Below are positions 51,952 through 64,000 of a stretch of DNA of 64,000 bases, in pieces; the stretch's first letter is position 1; each line of letters opens with the position of its first letter. The DNA is from Nematostella vectensis (Eukaryota > Cnidaria > Anthozoa > Actiniaria > Edwardsiidae). The notes below the pieces were generated by a model. The model did not search any database. It was not told where the DNA came from and worked only from the letters and a program-made list of their open reading frames with translations. The position numbers were made by a program, and so were the translations under genes. The stretch is from contig NC_064034.1 in the NCBI RefSeq assembly GCF_932526225.1, forward strand, positions 17,062,887 through 17,126,886. The letters are read 5' to 3'.

Positions 51952-54900
51952 ATGGCGGTGGTGATGGAAGGTCCACTGTCGAAATGGACAAACGTGGTAA
52001 AGGGTTGGCAGTATCGCTGGTTTGTGCTAGATGACAATACGGGATTATTGTCTTATTATACGGTAAATTTCACGGATTTCTGGACCCTTGATATTTTGTA
52101 AGACTGTAATATGCGAGAACGATATTGTTTCAAAATCACGCAAAATAATGATTTTCAGCCCACAGATCGCCGTGCTTAATATATTGACTTTGAGGAACCG
52201 GCTTTTTAGATTCTCCTTTGATTAAACAAATATGACTATGTATTTATCAGACTGCGGCTTGGTCGTTAAGACTTATGCGTGCATCTAATCTCGACCATAA
52301 AGACCTCGTTATTTGTATGTGGTCATTTTGTTATTTTTTTTTTGGTGTTCATTTAGTGTTGAATATTTTCTACATAGAAGAAACATTTTATTGTTTTATT
52401 GAAATTTTCCCTAGTCTTATGATGGGACTCTCAAGGACTGTACAAGGGAAAAAGGACACATTGTTATTAAATATTTAACACCATACATTATTGTTTCTTT
52501 TATTATGACCTTGAATACGTAAAATATACTTAGACTGTCAACTATTATCCTGGCAGACCTAGTTAATGGCATCAGTCTTTAAAAAAATCAAAAACTATTA
52601 TAAAAGATGCTTGGAATAACTATAAACACAAGTCACTATATTGTTGTCAGACATTCTTATCAATTGGTATCACTACATTATTTTTTTATTGTTCATTGAT
52701 TTACAATTAACAATCAATGGACCTTTTTATTCTTATTGATTGGTATTTATTTACACATCAATCTATGGGCATTTTTATTTTTATTGATTGGTATTTATTA
52801 TGATTGATTTATTATAATATGATTACAGTATTATTTTATTGAAAATTTTTGCAATTCTTTGTTCATATCTGGAAATATGAGATCCTACTGCCTGAGCTGT
52901 CTAAGTTTCATCATTCTAAGCTACAAGCCCTCTTGTTTAAGTCCAGTATTCACCAAGTTTGAAGTGATAGGTGTACAACCTGAAAAGCAAGGATTAACTT
53001 ATGTATAACTATCACTAAGTTGGCATTCCCTTTTTAGTCCAAGGAAAAGATGATGAGGGGAGCAAGACGAGGTTGTCTTCGACTTAAGGTAAAAAGAGCA
53101 AATGAACTCTTGATCTACCCAGCATACTAGTCAGAACAGGAAAATATGTTTCTATAAATTGTAATTTGTTTTATTTTATTACTTGGAATTTAAGAATAAA
53201 AGTAGTCTGCTTTTCTTGTGGCTGAGGTTGTCCCAGCCAGACTTAGGCTTCCCCTCCTTTACACCCCCGAATACCCAGGGGGGGGCACTCTCTTAAAAAG
53301 TGACAGAGGTAATCATCCTATATTTTAGGGTATAAAATGATAGACATGCTTAATGTCAGTGACTTTTTAGGAGACCACAATAGAATTCAAGAACACTGTT
53401 TGCCTTAGGTTAAGAAACTTGCTTTGACCACACCTAACATACTATCTCTTAGGGTTAAAATTGTCTGGTTTTATGATTGAAATTTTTAAGGTAGCTGAGG
53501 ACTATGTTTGTTTCTTTTTAGGGAGCTAATTTAGGCATTGACGATGAAGATGACAGTACATTCACGATAAGCTGTGACCAGAAAACATTCCATTTTCAAG
53601 GTTTGTCCTACATTAGTTGTTAAAAACTACAATCGCCAAATTAAATGGTTGATAAAATGATTTCTTTTTCACAATATCCTATTTTTTCAAATCAAAACAC
53701 AAAAATCCTCCCCTCCCCCTATTCAATGTTGAGGACTAAGGTCGCAGGTGTCAGACTACAACATTGAAAAAGTTATCAACATTTAATTCGCAGATTGTCC
53801 GAAAATCGGATTCTAGAAATGGCCATTAAACAAACTTTGGTGCTAGATTTTTTTTAAAAGTTATGATCTCAGTTTATTTTCGTCAATAAGACATATGGCA
53901 TAGATAATTACTGGCAAAAAAGAATGGTAATCCGCTAAGAGATGCCTTTTTCGGGAGAAATCAACCCGAATACGCGGGCATATATCATGATTTTACAGTG
54001 TGAATCGGGCCTACCAATCAAGGAAATCTCTAAAAAACAAAAGTCTCAATTCCAACAGTGTATCGGATCGCGAAAGAATATTTTACATTTAAGAAAAAAG
54101 CAAAAAATGGGGAAAGAACCGCGGCATACCACAAAAGCAGTCTGTGCGCAATAGGAAAAGAATGTTTCAAAAGATCGAAAAACTAAGGGATGAGAAGGGA
54201 AGTGTTACAACTATAAACGTCTTATGAAAGTTGGAAAGATAAGCAGGGAAGCTATTCATGTCAGAACTATCCAAAAACATATTTAGTTTGCTTTCCCCCA
54301 TGGATGACATCATTGCCACACTCTTCCGGTTAAGTAGGAAATTATCCATCAACTCCACAAAACCACTAGAATAAAGAAAATATATTGATCAAAATGTATA
54401 TAGCCTAAAAGAAACACTAAATATTGATAATTTCTTTTGATAAAGGTGGATTTGAAGAAGTACTTTTGATATAATAATTGTTTTTGCCTGTTCCAATGCT
54501 TAACAATGACAGACAGAAATTAAAGATGAAAGACAGAAATCACTTACTCAGATCTCTTTTTGTACAGCTCGAGATGCAGAGGAAAGAGAGAGGTGGATAA
54601 GAGCTCTTGAGGACACTATAAAAAGGCATTCTCTCATCAGAAAGGTAAGCACAGCACTTTTTAATAATGGCATAGAGATTCTGCTACGGTTCATTTTGTG
54701 TAAAGCCCTGTGCAAATGACACAAAATATCACCTTTCATTCCCGGTTGATTGCAAAACAAAGAAAATCTCTTCTGTTCTCTTTGCATCACCTCCCAACAT
54801 GGTGCGCAATTACTGTGGCTTGTACAGGGGCAGTGATGCTTGCTATGTATAACATGTCTCAGTAGTAGTGTCACTGGCACTGCTTTCTTATATCATGCCT

Positions 54901-57900
54901 CGGACACTAGTGTTTTTTGCTTTACCAGCTGAAGGAGCTATCCAGGGCTAGGATCAAGCACTTAATTCTAGGTTGCGTATTGTAAATTGTTACAGGGTCA
55001 TTTGCAGGCCTTTTTTGCAGTTTTTTTGGGGGGGTGGCCTTTGCAGGCCTACCATGTGCTTTTTTTTTTTGGGGGGGGGGGGTCATTTGCGAGCCGGGGA
55101 TCTTTTGCGGGCCTGTACAGGGCTTACACCTCACCGACTAGAAAGTCACAGTTATGCACCTGTATATTTATTGTGCAGTATGTCACATGGATAACTGAAT
55201 AAAAAGCTGATCTTGCATATGACTAATCAAACTGTTGAATATTACCTAAATAGGCTACCTTTTTAATCTTGAAATATTGTATTGTTGTAGTTCTACAATT
55301 CAATGAATCCAACTTCTTTTTCAGCAAAGAGCTGCTATGGTTCATGAGATAGAATTTGACCCCATGAAAGAAAATTTAGATCAAAGGTTGGCTGAAGCAG
55401 AGGCTTACTACAAAATTCTTAGTAAACAAATTAAGGTAATTTCTTTCATACCTCCTTGTTGCCAAAGTTGCCAAGGCCTATGTATGCTTTTCTTCTTGGA
55501 AGAAAACTACTGTACAAACAGGGCTTCTGGAATTATGCGCTTGTGCGGAAGCGCGTAATTTGGCTTAATCCGCGTAATCCACAAATTTCCGCGTAATCCC
55601 GCGTAATTTAGCTAAATTTTGAAAGACAAAACATCTAAGTGCACAGCTGATGTGTTCTTTTAAGGTTTTTACCTCTATTTCTCGTAAAATAAAGACAGAT
55701 ATTCTTCTTAAGATTGCGATATTTCGAACTTAATTTCGAAAACAAATAAAATGACTAGGCCTTCTTTGCTAAACCGCGAAGACCTAGGACTAATAATAAA
55801 ATACCTTTTTTAATTGGCTGGTGGCTAGGAGCCAATGAAAACTCGCCTAAGATATTTTCACGCAAAAAAATAAACCTTTTTCAAGTTATTTCGGGCTTTC
55901 CTTCTGAACAAAATATAGTTTGGGCATAACAATTGATATTCCGTGTAATTTTGGGCGTAATTCAGTAAAGAATCCCGCAAAATTTTGATTTTTAAAGAAA
56001 AATGTATTGCAAAATCCCGCGTAATTTAGCGCGTAATGATTGATTTTCCGCGTAATTTAGCACATAATTTAGCAAAGAATCCAGCGTAATTTTGAGGTTT
56101 TTTTTCCGCGTAATTCCAGAAGCCCTGTACAAAGTGTTCTTCTTGTATATCATACCCTTACCCTCCAAATAGCTGTGTACATTTAGCTTGTTATGTTCAT
56201 GAAACGTAGCAGCATTTTCAACTAAATTATTTGTCTGATTGATTATCTTTTATCAGGTAATACAGGGGAAATTGATTCCTGAGTCAGCACAAACACAGGT
56301 ATGTGGTGTGCATTACTGTATACAGTAAAGTACACATTGAATTATGGAATCTGTAGCTGGAGCTTAAAAAAAAACCTGTGTCATTTTTAAACCTAAGAAT
56401 TTTCTATAAGAAATTTATAGTTTAGTTATATTATTTACTACGTGCATCACACTTTGATTGGACTACATACAGTAGGTTGATGATGGATTTCAGGAAATCA
56501 TAATTATACAGTACTGTATTGTATTGTTTTGGGGTTTTTTTAGCACCCCTCCTATAGTTGCTAGGCAACCAGTAACAGGTGGCTGCCATGGTTTTTATTA
56601 TTCATTATTCATGATCAGCAAAATGGCTGGGCAGATGGCAGTATGGCTGCAGAGTTTGGCTTTTATTATAAACTGTACAACCTGTGAATTGTAATACTGA
56701 TTGACATCTATTTTTAACCAGATTTTTGTTGTAGTAAAAATGGGTCATTATTGATGTCATAAGGGTGATATGTTTGGTCTGTTTCACAGAGATATGCCAG
56801 CATAAAGGAATCTTCCCAGGTATTTATTGCATTTTTTCACAGATTTACACACCTAAAGAGTTGAATATATTTTAAGCTAAAGTTGTCTAGTTAAATTGCC
56901 TACAAGCAAAAGAATAAAGAGGGCCAAATAAAATAAAATAATTACACATAAACACAAGTTACACAAAATAATACATTTCAATCATTTATGTAAAGCAAAC
57001 TGACATATTTCAAATCAAGCATTGTTGATTAACTGATGCAGAAGGACATTTTCTAAATCATGTTAGATGCTCATATGGTATACTTAACAGCTTTAAAACC
57101 TGTTGGCCAATTGATATTGCTGCAATTATTTTTATTTCTGCAAATCCACCAGCCAACCACATTATTAACTTTTGTGGAAAGCTAGTATTATTAATTATTA
57201 TTATTAAATGCCAACAACCACTTAAGATGGAATGGTGCAGGCTGATTGGCTGTTGAGCGGTCTGGATCCTCCTGTAACGACCGTGGTGGTTTCAAAAAAA
57301 TTTCCGGACTAACAACACACTCGAGAAAATCAACAACAAAAAGTTTGTTTTTCTACACTGTAAAGCAATTTGTTGCCAATTTTCTGCAAGGATGAGTTTC
57401 AATATTTATATTCAGACGGTGAGTTTCATTACATAAGCTCACTTATTTATCCTTTCCCTCAATATAATTTCCAACTTTGTTTCGCTGATGTTCGTGAAGA
57501 TTTTGTTGGCAATGACCATTCAGTGAAATCCAGTTTGTATTTCTACATATTATTTTTAATCATCCATAAATGCAGAACTTCTAGTTAAGACATCCTCTGA
57601 ATTTTTACCAACAATTTTGTGAAATAATTTAGTCCCAATTGATTTTTCGCTTTCCGATCAAATTGATTGTAGAGATGTTATCTTTCACTTGAATTCTCCA
57701 CAGACAGTAAGATATATTCACTAAAATACTTCTCTTGAATGAATATACATTATGCAGATTCCTCGAAAGATTTGCCTTTATTCCCCATATATAGAGAAGA
57801 TTTGCTACCTTTTTTATCGCAAATAAAATTTCAGCAAACTTGAAATTTCCGTGCGCATTGCAAAATCATTATGGCGGGAAATTGTCATAACACAGGGAGT

Positions 57901-60900
57901 TTGAAGGCGATTTTCCATAAAGACAACTAAATAAAATAACATAAAAGAAATTATGTTTTCATGTGAAGGTCGGTAAAATTGGCGTAAAAAGCAATTTTCA
58001 ATGGTCCTTGTGCTCGGTTAATAAGTAGTATGTATTATTTGTTGATTACAGTATGTGTTATTGATTAATTTTCTTTAAAAAAATATTGATATCTAACATT
58101 TTCCCCCCCAGAAAATGCTTGACTCTGTTGGAGAATGCATTAACCGAATGAATAGTACAAAAATGGAATGTGAGAAATGCATCAAAACTGTTGCTCAAGA
58201 AACAGAGTCAATGCTTCCAATAGTCCCAGACCATTACTCCAACAGCAGACAAGAACAATCGAATAACCCAAATCCTACAAGTATATCAGATAACAATGTG
58301 GACGATATCTTAATAGATAAATTGAGCATAAGGCCAAGTAAGAGTGAGTCATCTCTCAGTCCATCGCCAACTTCAACAACAGTTACAGCTGGTGGACTAT
58401 CCCTTAGTAGAGTAACTTCAAAATCCAGCTTTGAACTGACAACACCCACATCTGACGTCATTGCAACAGAGAGCTTTGAGACTCTCGCCTCCCTGTCTGG
58501 ACCCAAGTCCATCCCGAATGCCACACCCGGTGGAACCTACCCATCACAGGTCTACTCTAGGTCACCTTCCATTGCAAGAGATCAAGTACCATTTGCTTCA
58601 TACTCGAGTAGTGATGAAGAAGATGTAGAGTTCTTTGATGCTGATGAGTTCCATGAACATTCAGGAGAAAGGTCTGAGGATGACAAGTAAGTCTAATTGA
58701 TACACACACATACCTGCCAACCTCCGAAAATCTCAAGGCCTGATCATTTTTTGGGGGAGAGTGGGGTTTATTCATTTTTTGGAAGAGGGGTGGGTATAAC
58801 CTCGCAGGCGTTTGCCGTATAGAAAGCTCTCGCTCTCGAATTTTTGCTTAGAACATACTCTTATTATTAAGTCTGTGGTAAGATGACTCATTAATAAAAA
58901 AAAGTCCTTTTGTTATACAGATGACCCAGAAATACATAAGTACCAAATAAGTACAGTACTTCTGTTAACCATGTCCATACTATATTTCACAGTAGCGCAG
59001 ATCTGCTGTTACCTATTCAAAAGGCGGCAGTCCTTCTGAATGAAGGTAATTATGGTATGAAAGTGATAACAATAAATGCTGTTGATTATGATGTTTTTGT
59101 GTTTAGTGATAGCGGTTGTTGCACAGCTGCTTATAATGGTGATAATTGTGGTGCAATGGTTTGATGATGATGTTAATGCGGGTGGTGATGTTGCTGATGG
59201 CAATTGCTCTTTTGCTGATGATAATGATAGTGATTATGAAAAAGATTATGGGGATAGGGTGTTGGTTAGGTAAAAAGCTTGGAAAACATTTTGCCAATTG
59301 GTGAACCAATTTGGCTACAAGGATGGGCTTTTAAACCACATAAACTACACCAGATTCTTGAAGCGTGGTGAGGAAATTTTATTTTACTCCCAGGTAAAAG
59401 GGGGATTGAATGGAATTTACTTTATTAGATCCCTCCTCCTCGTTAGTTTTATAAAGTTTTATAAAATACCCCATGGTGGTCTTAAAACCTGATAAAAAAA
59501 GCCAATATCTTTTTTACTAAACAGTACATAATTTTCCTGTAGATGACTATGAACCTGAAGAATCCAATGTATTTGGGAAGGAATTAGGTGGTAAGTAATA
59601 CCCTAAAGATCTTGCCTACCACTAGTACATAACAGTACATTTAAGTTCTAAGGGAACATGGGAATCAAATGCTAGACCCATGGGGAACATTTTGGAGTCT
59701 TATGGATCAAATTTGAATTTAAAGTGAAATTTTATAGTTTTCATACATTTACTCAGGACATGAGGACATGACTGATAAACCTTGAAAATGCGCAATTCGA
59801 GATAGAGAAAGAAGGCACAATTTCTTACAATGGCCACCCGTTCCTTGTAATCTGGCCTGATTCTCAAAACACAAATAACGTGCGGCCAAAATGCATATAC
59901 CCTGATTTTGTTTTTTTTCAGATATTTTTTCCTTGATCATCCTTGCACTATGTATGGGCTAAGGGACGAAAAGCTAAAATTTTAATTAATGACACTTTAC
60001 AAAAAGTCACATCAATTTTTTAAAAAATTGCATTTGATATTTTGTTTTATATTACTCACTATGTACTTAGGGGAATTATTAGATGCTTATTAGATGTGAA
60101 ATGAGCTTATTTAAAGCGTAGTGTCATGTTTTTCTGTCCTGTCGGACATGAGCATTTTAGGGGTGCCCTTCCCTTCACCCCTCTGCTGTCACCACTGATG
60201 ACTATGTTGTTGACTACATTTGTTGTTTAAACCTCAGCTGATGCTGTGGAGCAACATAGTAGCGTTATCACACATCTCTTGTCCCAAGTGAGACTCGGGA
60301 TGGACCTCACTAAGGTAATCTGATAGATCTTGTACTGTAGCTATATACCCTTGTCTGTATATGAAATAAGGTAATCTGATAGATCTTGTACTGTAGCTAT
60401 ATACCCTTGTCTGTTTAGAAATAAGGTAATCTGATAGATCTTGTACTGTAGCTATATACCCTTGTCTGTATATGAAATAAGGTAATCTGATATATCGTGT
60501 ACTGTAGCTATATACCCTTGTCTGTATATGAAATAAGGTAATCTGATAGATCTTGTACTGTAGCTATATACCCTTGTCTGTATATGAAATAAGGTAATCT
60601 GATAGATCTTGTACTGTAGCTATATGCCCTTGTCTGTATATGAAATAAGGTAATCTAATAGATCTTGTACTGTAGCTATATGCCCTTGTCTGTATAGAAA
60701 TAAGGTAATCTGATAGATCTTGTACTGTAGTTATATGCCCTTGTCTTTATAGAAATAAGGTAATCTGATAGATCTTGTCCTGTAGCTATATGAAATAAGG
60801 TAATCTGATAGATCTTGTACTGTAGCTATATGCCCTTGTCTGTATATCAAATAAGGTAATCTGATAGATCTTGTCCTGTAGCTATATGCCCTTGTCTGTA

Positions 60901-63887
60901 TATGAAATAAGGTAATCTGATAGATCTTGTCCTGTAGCTATATGCCCTTGTCTGTATATGAAATAAGGTTATCTGATAGATCTTGTACTGTAGCTATATG
61001 CCCTTGTCTGTATATGAAATAAGGTAATCTGATAGATCTTGTACTGTAGCTATATACCCTTGTCTGTATAGAAATAAGGTAATCTGATAGATCTTGTCCT
61101 GTAGCTATATGAAATAAGGTAATCTGATAGATCTTGTACTGTAGCTATATGCCCTTGTCTGTATATCAAATAAGGTAATCTAATAGATCTTGTACTGTAG
61201 CTATATACCCTTGTCTGTATATGAAATAAGGTAATCTGATATATCGTGTACTGTAGCTATATACCCTTGTCTGTATATGAAATAAGGTAATCTGATAGAT
61301 CTTGTACTGTAGCTATATACCCTTGTCTGTATATGAAATAAGGTAATCTGATAGATCTTGTGCTGTAGCTATATACCCTTGTCTGTATATGAAATAAGGT
61401 AATCTGATATATCGTGTACTGTAGCTATATGCCCTTGTCTGTATATGAAATAAGGTAATCTGATAGATCTTGTACTGTAGCTATATGCCCTTGTCTGTAT
61501 AGAAATAAGGTAATCTGATAGATCTTGTACTGTAGCTATATGCCCTTGTCTGTATATGAAATAAGGTAATCTGATGGATCTTGTACTGTAGCTATATACC
61601 CTTGTCTGTATATGAAATAAGGTAATCTGATAGATCTTGTGCTGTAGCTATATACCCTTGTCTGTATAGAAATAAGGTAATCTGATGGATCTTGTACTGT
61701 AGCTATATACCCTTGTCTGTATGTGAAATAAGGTAATCTGATAGATCTTGTACTGTAGCTATATGCCCTTGTCTGTATATGAAATAAGGTAATCTGATAG
61801 ATCTTGTACTGTAGCTATATACCCTTGTATGTATAGAAATAAGGTAATCTGATAGATCTTGTACTGTAGCTATATACCCTTGTCTGTATGTGAAATAAGG
61901 TAATCTGATAGATCTTGTACTGTAGCTATATACCCTTGTCTGTATGTGAAATAAGGTAATCTGATAGATCTTGTACTGTAGCTATATGCCCTTGTCTGTA
62001 TATGAAATAAGGTAATCTGATAGATCTTGTACTGTAGCTATATACCCTTGTATGTATAGAAATAAGGTAATCTGATAGATCTTGTACTGTAGCTATATGC
62101 CCTTGTCTGTATAGAAATAAGGTAATCTGATAGATCTTGTCCTGTAGCTATATACCCTTGTCTGTATAGAAATAAGGTAATCTGATAGATCTTGTACTGT
62201 AGCTATATGCCCTTGTCTGTATATGAAATAAGGTAATCTGATAGATCTTGTACTGTAGCTATATACCCTTGTCTGTATAGAAATAAGGTAATCTGATAGA
62301 TCTTGTACTGTAGCTATATGCCCTTGTCTGTATAGAAATAAGGTAATCTGATAGATCTTGTACTGTAGCTATATACCCTTGTCTGTATATGAAATAAGGT
62401 AATCTGATAGATCTTGTACTGTAGCTATATACCCTTGTCTGTATAGAAATAAGGTAATCTGATAGATCTTGTACTGTAGCTATATGCCCTTGTCTGTATA
62501 GAAATAAGGTAATCTGATAGATATTTTACTGTAGCTATATACCCTTGTCTGTATTTGAAATAAGGTAATCTAATAGATCTTGTACTGTAGCTATATGCCC
62601 TTGTCTGTGTATGAAATAAGGTAATCTGATAGATCTTGTACTGCAGCTATATGCCCTTGTCTGTATGTGAATTATTTTTGGTAAGACTTGTTGCTTATTG
62701 CTATCCAAATAAGACTACACTAAGGGAGCCAATTTTTCCTAAACCAAAAGAGTTGATGTACAGTAATTAAATGTTCTACAACACTTGCACATATTCTCGC
62801 TTTCTGATTGGTTGTTAGCCATGGTAAACTTGAGGACGTACATACCACAGGATTCGTCATTCACACAATCCTCGCAGGTTCACTTAAAGCGAAAGAGACG
62901 GAAAAACCTTGATTCAAATTCGAGAAATTTGGTTCACAATCTTTTTTAGTAAACCTTTCCCTCCCTAAAAACACTAAAAATAGTAAATGTGTTTTCCAAC
63001 CTTAGGACACTAAAAGTAATGAAAACTGCAAGGTTTTGAAGCTAAAGTTTTCAATTTTTTTCGTTTATCTGTGCGCGCTGGAAACACCGGTTTTATGCGC
63101 TCGCATGCGCACTAGAAAACACGCCATTACAAACAAGTGTGCGCTGTTTTGATTTTGTAAAATACTGTTTTCGTTGTTTGTGTTGTGGAAAACATTTAAT
63201 TTATTTATGAGTTTACGAATTTATGAATTTACTGCGGAATCACTGCGGAATCACCTCGTGACTCAACAACATTTTGATAATGAGGTGACGAATATTGTTG
63301 TGTATAAGAGTACATACCACGGAAAACTATGGGAAATTTGTTAAATTCCATCTTATCTCACAATCCCACTCCCACAGGGGATTTTGTTATTTTTACTCGG
63401 GTGTGCTGTATATGGCAACATGAACTCTTTGAGAAAACTATTCATTCGATACTGCTAGGTTGTACTGCCAACATTTATCCTGGAGAGACGATCCCTTCTA
63501 GAGATGTATGCAGATTTCTTTGCCCACCCGGACCTTTTCTCTGGGTAAGTTGTACCTTGACCCTATGACTTCCCTTTCCTCCCTAGCCTTGGGGGAGGGG
63601 TAGGGTTTAAAGCCCTACCCAACTTGACTTGAATTCTGTTCTAAGTGAAAGGAAATCAAGAAACCCTGTGAGCTAGCATGAGATACCTATGTGAAAGTAG
63701 TTACTAAAAGATCAAACAAATCCCTCCCCACCCACCTCCCCTCAAGCCCCCAGCTCAAAACCCTGGCCATGGCCTCGTGTATCTCATGCTTCTTATATTG
63801 TGCAGTATTGTTGACCAGCCAACACCACGTGACCGGATGGTACAAGTTGTTCGTTGGTACCTCTCAGCGTTTCACGCTGGACGGAAG
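51952..63887 (+). CDS. OSBPL9: Oxysterol-binding protein-related protein 9 (5' part, 13 exons)
   Basis: Exons: 51952-52062, 53038-53088, 53522-53600, 54568-54644, 55325-55435, 56257-56298, 56790-56819, 58112-58686, 58993-59045, 59543-59590, 60238-60314, 63459-63544 and 63806-63887 (1422 bases, 474 codons, then off the window at phase 0). The PH domain spans exons 1-4 ([52 protein letters not shown]). Exon 5 is a coiled coil ([19 protein letters not shown]). Exon 8 is a Ser/Thr-rich linker ending in an FFAT motif (EFFDADE after SSDEEDV), which binds VAP proteins on the ER. Exons 11-13 begin the sterol/phospholipid-binding ORD ([51 protein letters not shown]). The family shuttles PI4P and sterol or phosphatidylserine at ER-Golgi and ER-endosome contacts. 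Confidence 0.95.
53942..54300 (+). pseudogene. Decayed Tc1/mariner-like transposase N-terminus
   Basis: Frame one gives [20 protein letters not shown]; after a one-base shift it continues [14 protein letters not shown] and later [11 protein letters not shown]. The 'L..G...KEIAKK..VS..TVYRI' pattern is the helix-turn-helix of Tc1/mariner-type transposases. No catalytic domain follows. It lies in ORP9 intron 3, and stop codons show it is dead. Confidence 0.5.
55513..56133. mobile_element. 609-bp MITE with many GCGTAATT subrepeats
   Basis: The element is 55519-56127 with ends CAGGGCTTCTGGAATTA and the inverse, flanked by TACAAA on both sides. Near each end the word 'cgcgtaatt' is repeated (about a dozen times overall), possibly subterminal transposase-binding sites. 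It lies in ORP9 intron 5. Confidence 0.82.
56820..58111. other. ORP9 intron 7
   Basis: About 1.3 kb of AT-rich intron with short microsatellite-like ATT tracts near 57190. No bounded element recognised. Confidence 0.5.
60311..62680 (+). repeat. About 42-copy array of the ORP9 exon 11 donor (56-bp unit)
   Basis: The array begins at the exon 11 junction (…CTCACTAAG followed by GTAATCTGATAG, donor at 60315) and runs about 2.37 kb. Unit: aaggtaatctgatagatctt, gtactgtagctatata, cccttgtctgtatatgaaat. Nearly every copy keeps AAG/GTAATC, so the intron holds about 40 extra donor look-alikes. Copies are very similar, with a few variant types (tatagaaat/tatatgaaat, gtcctg/gtactg) interspersed. Confidence 0.96.
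62681..63458. other. Distal part of ORP9 intron 11
   Basis: AT-rich sequence after the array. 'gtacatacca' recurs at about 62840 and 63311 in the same orientation; no clear element. Confidence 0.45.
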
Positions 63888-64000
63888 GTAAAACTTGCAG
63901 TATTTGCTTGACACAACAACATCACAAGTTGAATTAGTAGTTTCCCATCCCTTAAAATTTAGAATCCTTGTCCCATTTGGGAATAGCAAACATCTTAACA

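Noticed and set aside
58234-58524. 96-codon minus-strand ORF opposite ORP9 exon 8
   Set aside because: Shadow frame of a Ser/Thr-rich coding exon.
59076-59273. Hydrophobic 65-codon ORF (possible membrane peptide)
   Set aside because: Derived from GTT/GAT-rich low-complexity intron sequence of ORP9.
60311-62680. Array resembling a CRISPR (regular repeats)
   Set aside because: Units are contiguous with no unique spacers, and it starts at an exon junction of a eukaryotic gene.
62810-63325. Shared words (gtacataccac) suggesting an inverted-repeat element
   Set aside because: The words are in the same orientation and the surrounding sequence does not match.

Overview
The window looks like nuclear DNA of an early-branching animal, most likely an anthozoan cnidarian such as a sea anemone. 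The reasons are AT-rich sequence, short exons separated by GT-AG introns, animal-specific protein families, and introns full of small TIR transposons, minisatellites and Penelope/LINE remnants. The species call is inference. No rRNA, tRNA or CRISPR was seen.

Six host genes were rebuilt exon by exon, with splice phases agreeing across every junction. (1) 543-6287, minus: a secreted protein with signal peptide, F5/8C (discoidin), TSP1, short linker and EGF. (2) 7305-26388, plus: GRAMD4, 19 exons, about 648 aa. (3) 27871-33386, minus: CCDC152, 9 exons, about 282 aa. (4) 38497-45474, minus: AMPK catalytic alpha subunit (PRKAA), 15 exons, about 553 aa. (5) 46640-50759, plus: FAM32A, 4 exons, 115 aa. 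(6) 51952 to beyond the window, plus: an ORP9-type oxysterol-binding protein (OSBPL9), 13 exons seen. Genes 1/2 and 4/5 are divergent pairs with roughly 1 kb between start codons; genes 2 and 3 converge.

Mobile DNA fills much of the rest. GRAMD4 intron 10 holds a complete 5.18-kb DNA transposon (13914-19092) flanked by a perfect 5-bp duplication. It carries a chromodomain ORF on the plus strand and, on the minus strand, an apparently intact 14-exon DDE-type transposase of about 664 aa. Small relatives with the same CAG...CTG ends and 5-bp duplications lie in other GRAMD4 introns. Between CCDC152 and PRKAA is a Penelope-like retroelement whose RT and GIY-YIG parts point in opposite directions. 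Several Mutator-type MITEs have perfect 9-11 bp duplications, and piggyBac-like, mariner-like and LINE remnants are also present.

The most unusual signal is a recurring link between tandem repeats and 5' splice sites. At six exons in four unrelated genes, the sequence just after the exon is a duplication or array whose unit contains a copy of the exon end plus its GT donor. Copy number runs from 2 to about 42. It looks like a local mutational process that amplifies splice donors.
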